From assembly GCA_030685235.1 (NCBI GenBank), contig MU839247.1, positions 23,241 to 87,240 on the forward strand: a DNA stretch of 64,000 nucleotides. Direction: 5' to 3'. Both the position numbers and the translations under genes were made by a program. This DNA comes from Copromyces sp. CBS 386.78 (taxonomy: Eukaryota; Ascomycota; Sordariomycetes; Sordariales; Sordariaceae). Position 1 is the stretch's first letter. Each line of letters begins with the position of its first letter. Below, in pieces: positions 57,901-64,000 of this stretch. The notes below the pieces were generated by a model. That model saw only the letters and a list, made by a program, of their open reading frames with translations. It was not told the origin of the DNA and did not search any database.

Positions 57901-60332
57901 GTAGAGTTAGCCTATATATTATAAAATAGTATTTTAATTCTAAATATAATTAAACCTAATCCTAATATAATAAACTATATAAAAATTTAAATTAGTTATA
58001 TAAACGTTCAAATTCAATATTAAAACGTCGATATTTACTTTCAGTTAATTCTATCTAATAATAATATAACTATAATCGGTTTAGAATCAATTCAAATAAA
58101 TTATATTTATTTATATCCTAACTTTCTTTAAAATAGTATATAGCGTCCTAAAATTAAATTAGCACTTATACGGGCGGCCTTCGCTCTCATTAAAATAAAT
58201 AACTTCGAATTCTAATTAAAATAAAATCGATTAAATTAAAATTTATATTTATATTTAAGGAGAATTCGCTACAACTAATACCCTCTTCAGCTTACAATAT
58301 ATTTTAACGCACTTTCTAATTATTTATATAAATAAAGAGGATTCTACGAAAATTTAATATACTATTTATATATAATTTATTAACGGTATAACGTAAATAT
58401 CCTATATAAAATATAAAAATTAATATAATAACCCGTAATTATAATTAAATTTAATTAATTTATTAATAATTTTAATATTAATAGCGACATCTTTACTACT
58501 TCACATTATTTAATTAAAAATTTAAACCTATATTTCGCAATTATTTTTCTACTTCTCTATAATAAATAAGCCTTCTAAAAGGCGGGCGCCCTAAATAGCG
58601 CTTTACTTACTAATTATATCGTCTTCGAATATTAAACTCTAAGCGTAAACGTCCAACAATAGAAATTAAAGGAGGCGGATAAATATAAGGTTTAAAACGA
58701 TTTTCCGCTTAATATCTATAGTCTTTAATAAATTTAGGTCGTTAAATTCGTATTTAAGCAATTCTATATAAATATCCTTTAAAAAGTCGTTAAAAGTGTA
58801 AATAATTTCTTTAAACCGGGTTTTATAACTTAATTCGACCTAATATATCCTTATCGGCGGAATATTTAACGAGGAAAAGATAATAATACTATTAAATAAA
58901 TGTAGGGGCATATTTATACCCCGGTTTACTATTATAATATAATTTTGCCTAATAATCTATATAGTAATTTATTAAATAATTTTACCTTCGTTAGTAATAA
59001 CCTCTTAAATAGAAGGGTAGAATATTTATTACGTATAACCCTATTTCTTATTAATTTATTATAAATAACGAATTATTACCGGAAATATATTTAGGGCAAT
59101 AATATAATTAAAATTACCAAAGGTATATAACCCCTTAAACTTATTCTGGAATATATTTATATAATTTTTAAAACCTTTTAATAATTTAAAATATTTATTA
59201 AAATCGGCACTTTCTTAAATAAAGTAAATAAAAGTTTTAATATCGGTAATCTAGTTAAATATAAACGTAATTAAATAAAATAGCTATTATTCAGCAAGGA
59301 TAATACGTATAATATATTATATTAACGAATTACAATTCTTCGCGAACTACACTTCGTCGAAAATGAATATATTAAATTTAGAATCCTATTTTATAATTAT
59401 TTTAAATTCAAATTTATAAAGCCGCCGGTCCTTCTTATATTATATATTAATTTTTATAACTTTCGCTCTAATTAAAATAATAAATTTATTCGTCGGGTTT
59501 AAAGACCGCTTCTTATTCTTCTAATATAATATCTACTTATACTACAACAATCTTTTCGTCCTCTTTAAAATCGCTTTTATCTTCCTCACCTAGAATTTTA
59601 GCCTTAAATTTAAACGCGGGTTTTAATAATTTAAACGGGTTCGCCGGCCGTTACCCGTATTTCCGAAGGACTAATTTATCGAAAGTACGCAGATTAATAC
59701 TAAATTCTAAATCAATCTTAAGCTTTTTTACCTACCGTACTATTATTATAGAATATAAATAAATAACGATATTTTACGCTATTTTAGCGAAATAATATTC
59801 CCAAATTTAACCCTTTATTAATATATCGAACTTATTTTATATAAGGGTCCTTTCCCTATAGGGATCGCTAATAAAAACCCTACTAGGGGTATCGAACTAC
59901 GTATAAAAAGTAAATTCCTTAAAAATTTTATAGAATTTATCGAATATTTAAGCGACTAAATTAAATAGTATTATAATAATATTTAAATACGCTACTATAA
60001 ACCTATTCTCCTATTCTACCTTCCGGAAACAATAATATTCTATAAAAAATATTACCTTATAAATAAAAGTCTTACTAATTTTTATTTTACTAATTAATAT
60101 AATTCTACAAAGGGGTAAATAGAAAAATTAATAAATAATATATATATTTAAAATATATTAATAATTAACTAATTTCACTCTAATTAAAAAACGTAAAGCG
60201 CTAGCCCAATTTCGCTTTAATTAAAATAAAATATTTTCTACTTTAATTAGAGTAGAAGGGATATTATATAAAATTAAATTAACTTATAATTTAATAAGGG
60301 AATAAATAGTATAAATTAAACTTATTAATATT
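54968..60332. repeat. Long RIP'd tract without assignable genes
   Basis: AT-rich degraded DNA. At about 57000-57260 the minus strand gives a Ser/Arg/Asn-rich stretch (PVNPVNDLNNPNYRSNSPSR) reminiscent of a gag C-terminus. Elsewhere frames are too broken. The motif TTCGCTYTAATTAAAATAA recurs near 58190, 59464 and 60210. No LTR pair or terminal inverted repeats could be found. Confidence 0.4.
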
Positions 60333-60567
60333 TGTTATGGGGCTGATGCCCGTAGCTGTGTACCTGGCAATCGCCAGGCGAACTGCCGTGCCGGCAACGC
60401 TGCCGTGCCGGCAACCCCTCCCCATAGCCCGTGCACCTACACGTCCCTTAAAAAGGATAGTTGGCCAGCCGCCTGCTCTGCAGGCACCTTTCCTCTCTTT
60501 CTTTCCTCGTAGAACCTTATCGATCGTTTAGGCCAGCACTTATACTAATTATATTGCACCCCTTATA
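60333..60567 (+). repeat. Gypsy-E 5' LTR (~235 bp)
   Basis: Starts TGTTATGGGGCTGATGCC and ends near CACCCCTTATA, just before TTAGGTTC, the same candidate primer-binding start as in Gypsy-D. Almost free of RIP and strikingly GC-rich (repeated TGCCGTGCCGGCAAC) against its surroundings. The right boundary is inferred because the partner LTR is outside the window. Confidence 0.7.
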
Positions 60568-60599
60568 TTAGGTTCTACTATTACCTATATGAGCGGATA

Positions 60600-61900
60600 A
60601 TAAATTTAATAGCGGATATTAATAAATTTAAAACGGAGCTAGTAATATCGAGCGTAGCATTTGCGGCATTTATTAATACTATAGTCGGACTTAGTAAAAT
60701 AAATTTCGATAATATCGAATAGTAATTTTATAACCCCTAAGGCGGCGAATAATAATTAATAAGAAGTACTACTACGAACGATAGCTTCGTAAAAAGCCTT
60801 ATTAAAATATTCAACGGAAATACTACCCTATATAATTATATTAAATCCCTTCTCTTCAATATTAATCCTAACCCAATCTTTACTCCGCGTTTAAATTTTA
60901 GTCCCGTAGATCCAACTCTTATTAATAAAATTACGGCAAGTATTTTAATTACTACTACCGGAAACCCCGCTAATTTAAATAGCGATAGTCTTAATACTTC
61001 TACCTATAAGAAAAAACCCTTCGAACTCCCTAAATAAAATAATCAACCTTATACCTTCTAATTCTACTTTAACTAATTTATTTAAATATATAATACCAAT
61101 ATTAAAATAAACCTCCGCACCGATCGTAATACCGTTTAATCCGAAATTTTCAATACTTTCCTTAACGATAAATAATTATTACTAGAGGGTTTCTAAACCG
61201 GTAAAACAATCTGCAAAGAAGAAGACCCAATTAATCTACTTAATTAAATTTAAATTATCTTCGGCTCTTACTAAAACCGAGATACTATTCTTAATAAATT
61301 AATTCGTATACGCTAAAAAAATAAAGAATTTATTATTATTTTTTTAACTACCTTCGATAATAAAATATTAAAAGCGGGTAATTATAATTAAAAGAGCCCT
61401 ACCAAATTAATTTACTTTAACCGTACCTTTAACCGGAAATTCTATAATAAACTCTTTATAATAAATCTTCTAAAAAATTATTACGCTTATATAACTAAAA
61501 TATAATACTTTATAATTAAGTACGAATAGACTTTGAAATTTAAAGAGAACTACTACAAATACCTCCGCTTTTAAAAAGGGCACTCCTAAAGTAGTAATAT
61601 CTACCTTCCTACCTCTAATATTAATATTTAATAATCTAATACCTCCCGTTAATAAATACAATCTTCCTCTTCCTTTACTAACGATCGTCCCCTTAATTAC
61701 AATAGTAATACTATTATAAAATCTACTTAAATCGGCGTATTTAATAAAGGTCGTAATAATTGGGGGCGAAATAATTCAAATTTAACTACTTCCTCTAAAT
61801 ATATTAAATAAATCTCTAATAAAGAACGTTAAAAGCGTAAGGATAATAACCTATATCTCTATTATAGAATTTTTAATTATTAAGTAAATAATTACCTTTA
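60600..61900 (+). pseudogene. Gypsy-E gag relic
   Basis: Frame with FELPKxNNQPYTFxFYF (about 61020-61075), FNTFLNDKxLLLEGF and a 'DPINLLxxIxIIFGSYxNRDT' block (61200-61290), the pattern of gag capsid domains in fungal Gypsy elements. Stops at Gln/Trp sites (x). Confidence 0.6.
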
Positions 61901-62439
61901 CCTACCTATAATCCCTCCTAATAATAATAATAACGGGGTTTATATTTAAATAACTGCTACTAAAGTCCTTCCGTTCCTAAAAAACGACGACAAATAAAAT
62001 TCTACTTCTAAATAAGGAAAAAAGTAATTCTAGAATAAAATTGGGCCCTAAAACCAAAAAATATATTAAATAAAATAAAAGAATTCAAATTAAATTCGCA
62101 ATTAGAAATAGAGCTTATATTAATTCTACTCATTATTAACGACCATAATTTATTTTACGCCCTTATTAATAAGGGTTATTAATATTATACTATAATTAAT
62201 AAGAAAATTATTAAAAATCTTCAGATTCTAATTATTCCTATTAAATCTTATTATATTAAAGAAGCCTCTGTAATTATAAAAAGAACTATTATTTAAAACT
62301 TTATATATTTCCTAACGGAAGTTAATAATTATATTTATTCTATTTATACTTATATTATTCTAATATTAAAATTCCCAATTATCTTAAAAAAACTATAACT
62401 AAAAACTATATATACCTATTCCATTCCTTATAAAAAGTA

Positions 62440-63028
62440 GAGAAAGTCTTTTCGCACCGCTATTAAAGTCTATTCGCACCGCCGCCCCACCGTCGCCCCG
62501 TCCTTCCCGCGCGCTAATGTACCCCAAAATTTTTGAGCCAATCAAATCGCTCGCATCCAGATCGTGGTCCACACCGACTATTCTTAGCGTCAGCAAACCG
62601 TACCGCGCCCGCCAAGCCCCCAGATTACACTCTATTACACGTTCAAACCCCTGCACAGGCCAGATTTCGTAATCGTTACACTTAGCGATTTGCATCGTCG
62701 CGTCGCATCGCTTCCTCCACCATCACCATCATCACCCTCATAATCAATCAAACCACCATCGCGCGCATTACGAAATATCCCCAAGTAAATAAAGCGCTGG
62801 CATATGTCAACGGTAAGAAATGATCCGTCATCTTCTGTGTAATGCCTAGATTTCTGGTGTGAAATTTATGAAAGAATACCGCTGCCAAGCTGAGTGTGGA
62901 CCCTGATCTGGATGCGAGCGATTTGATTGGCTCAAAAATTTTGGGGTGCATTAGCGCGCGGGAAAGGCGGGGCGACGGTGGGGCGGCGGTGCGAATAGAC
63001 TTTGATGGCGGTGCGAAAAGACGTTCTC
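62440..63028. mobile_element. Non-autonomous inverted-repeat element 7 (589 bp)
   Basis: Inverted repeats start GAGAAAGTCTTTTCGCACCG (right end GAGAACGTC...) with a second tandem copy AAAGTCTATTCGCACCG and a longer inverted block with CCCCAAAATTTTTGAGCC, in total over 100 bp. Perfect 8-bp duplication AAAAAGTA (62432-62439; 63029-63036). It matches the 9022 element in reverse orientation except in the centre: here there is no minisatellite but a CCACCATCACCATCATCACC-like stretch (62716 on). No gene; not RIP'd. Confidence 0.93.
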
Positions 63029-63389
63029 AAAAAGTAAATATATATAAGGATTATAAATTATTAAATCCCGCACATCGGCAAAAAATAAACCCCGGATATA
63101 AAATTTATAAAGGATATTAAGTCCGCTATTTACATAATAGTAACTACCTTTGTAAACTATATTCAAAAAATTTAAAAAAGAATTCGGGAATAGAACAATA
63201 AAGGAAACTATCTATACCGTAAATTTAAAAAACGTTAAAAAGGCCTTACAGCCGAAAATAATATATACTAAAAATTAATTCCGGAAAATAATCCCCAAGA
63301 AATATTATAACTTCTTACTTTTCTAAATAAAGTAAGAGGCCGATAAACGCAACCCCTACCATCCTAAAATCAACTATAAAATCGAAATT

Positions 63390-63905
63390 AAAAAGGATAA
63401 GGACGGTAAAGAATTACTAATCCCTTTTAATCTACTCTATAATATAACCCGTAAAAAACTCTTAATTCTAAAGAAAATACTTAAAAATCTTTTAAATAAA
63501 GGTTTTATCCGTACTAGCAGTTCGGAAGCCAGAACCCTAATACTTTTTATACGGAAATTAAACGACAGCCTCTACTTCTACTATAACTACTATACTTTAA
63601 ACACTATTATACAAACAGACCATTACCCTTTACCATTTATTAACGAAACGTTCTATATTTTAAAGGGAATTAAATAATATATAAAAGTCAATATTATATA
63701 AACTTTCTATAAAATTCAAATAACTATAGGAGAAGAATAGAAAATAATATTTTAAATATAATATAAATTATTCGAATAACTAATTATACCCTTCGGGCTA
63801 ATTAATATACTAATAACGTTCCAATAATATATTAATTATATCCTTTACAAATATCTTAATAAATTTTATACTACTTATATAAATAATATACTTATTTATA
63901 CTTCG
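63390..63905 (+). pseudogene. Gypsy-E reverse transcriptase relic, cut at 63905
   Basis: Contains LLNKGFIRTSSSEARTLILF, YPLPFINETF, IPFGLINILITF, YINYILYKYL and TYINNILIYTS (Asn-Asn for the Asp-Asp pair). The frame ends at CTTCG where an LTR begins. Ty3/Gypsy type, inactivated. Confidence 0.85.
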
Positions 63906-64000
63906 TATCACGGGGCAGGGCGAATAGTAGGGGGTAGGTTGGATATACGTAGTTGTACGAGGGAGGAAAGGGAGACAGGAGAGGTGTGCGGTCTAGAGGT
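63906..64000 (-). repeat. Gypsy-B-type LTR, minus orientation, partial at window edge
   Basis: Starts TATCACGGGG and then matches the reverse complement of the Gypsy-B LTR, including GGTTGGATATACGTAGTTGT and GTGCGGTCTAGA. Keeps TG/CA. It marks another insertion, inside Gypsy-E reverse transcriptase; the flank to look for on its far side is CTTCG. Confidence 0.8.

Larger units (their letters stand above)
60333..63905 (+). mobile_element. Gypsy-E LTR retrotransposon, 5' part
   Basis: A plus-oriented element starting with an LTR at 60333, followed by a gag frame (about 60600-61900), a weak protease region (about 62030-62400) and reverse transcriptase (about 63390-63905). It is interrupted by the inverted-repeat element at 62440-63028 and by a Gypsy-B-type LTR at 63906. 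The remainder lies to the right of the window. RIP'd apart from its LTR. Confidence 0.8.
6700..64000. repeat. RIP-mutated heterochromatin-like block of nested transposons
   Basis: From about 6.7 kb to the window end the sequence is dominated by A/T, with TA everywhere, CG retained, and CA/TG scarce. This is the expected product of RIP (C to T at CpA on both strands), known in Neurospora and many other Pezizomycotina. Coding relics show the matching changes: TAA/TAG in place of Gln/Trp, Tyr in place of His/Cys. Islands that keep CA/TG are mostly LTRs and short inverted-repeat elements. A dinucleotide-ratio scan (TA/AT and (CA+TG)/(AC+GT)) would quantify this. Confidence 0.9.

Noticed and set aside
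60337..60531. 64-residue plus-strand open frame
   Set aside because: Lies wholly inside the un-RIP'd, GC-rich Gypsy-E LTR; no coding signal beyond composition.
62399..63166. Open frames within the 62440-63028 element
   Set aside because: Mirror-image frames from the inverted repeats; the same peptide (ERIC-like ARE-GRGDGGAAVRIDF) appears from both ends, as expected for inverted sequence, not genes.

Overview
The window looks like nuclear DNA of a filamentous ascomycete. The first 6.7 kb is ordinary gene-rich sequence with balanced base composition. The remaining ~57 kb is very AT-rich, depleted of CpA and TpG, rich in TpA, and keeps CpG. That is the signature of repeat-induced point mutation (RIP). 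Nearly every reading frame there is broken by TAA/TAG codons where Gln or Trp would be expected. I cannot name the species.

Gene-rich part (1-6.7 kb): the 3' end of a GT69 (CAP59/CMT1-type) mannosyltransferase gene (1-351, +); a 290-residue secreted protein of unknown family (773-1645, +) with a TATA box upstream; a single-exon ankyrin-repeat protein (2754-4757, -); and a possible Ser/Thr-rich small protein (5787-6038, -). The isochore edge lies close to 6.7 kb.

RIP part (6.7-64 kb): a nest of transposable elements resolved by LTR pairs and target-site duplications (TSDs). (1) The oldest host layer appears to be a gene whose degraded translation resembles DUF6589 proteins (about 12.3-12.88, 47.55-48.66 and 49.08-49.87 kb, +). 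(2) Gypsy-C (12881-47548, -, 443-bp LTRs) split it. (3) Gypsy-D (17453-24643, -, TSD TATAT) and Gypsy-A (25453-39899, +, TSD TGAAC) landed inside Gypsy-C. (4) Gypsy-B (29998-37321, +, TSD AAACC) landed inside the RNase H of Gypsy-A. (5) A 38-bp LTR-derived scar with its own AAACC duplication lies further down Gypsy-A. To the left is a truncated second Gypsy-A copy (7793-11156, -). To the right are a degraded SET-domain gene (~51.07-51.9 kb), a 247-bp tandem repeat (54.25-54.97 kb), a long unidentified RIP'd tract, and Gypsy-E (60333-63905, +), which is cut by another LTR at the window edge.

Most notable result: seven short, gene-less elements (393-834 bp where complete) that retain CA/TG and so postdate RIP or escaped it. 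They have terminal inverted repeats built from two tandem copies of a ~22-bp motif (core like AAA-N-TCTATTCGCACCG). Six have both ends, and these carry 8-bp TSDs (five perfect, one 7/8). They differ in internal sequence but share terminal architecture, suggesting one mobilising transposase that is not in this window. All internal limits inside RIP'd pol genes are approximate; LTR, terminal-repeat and TSD coordinates were read directly.
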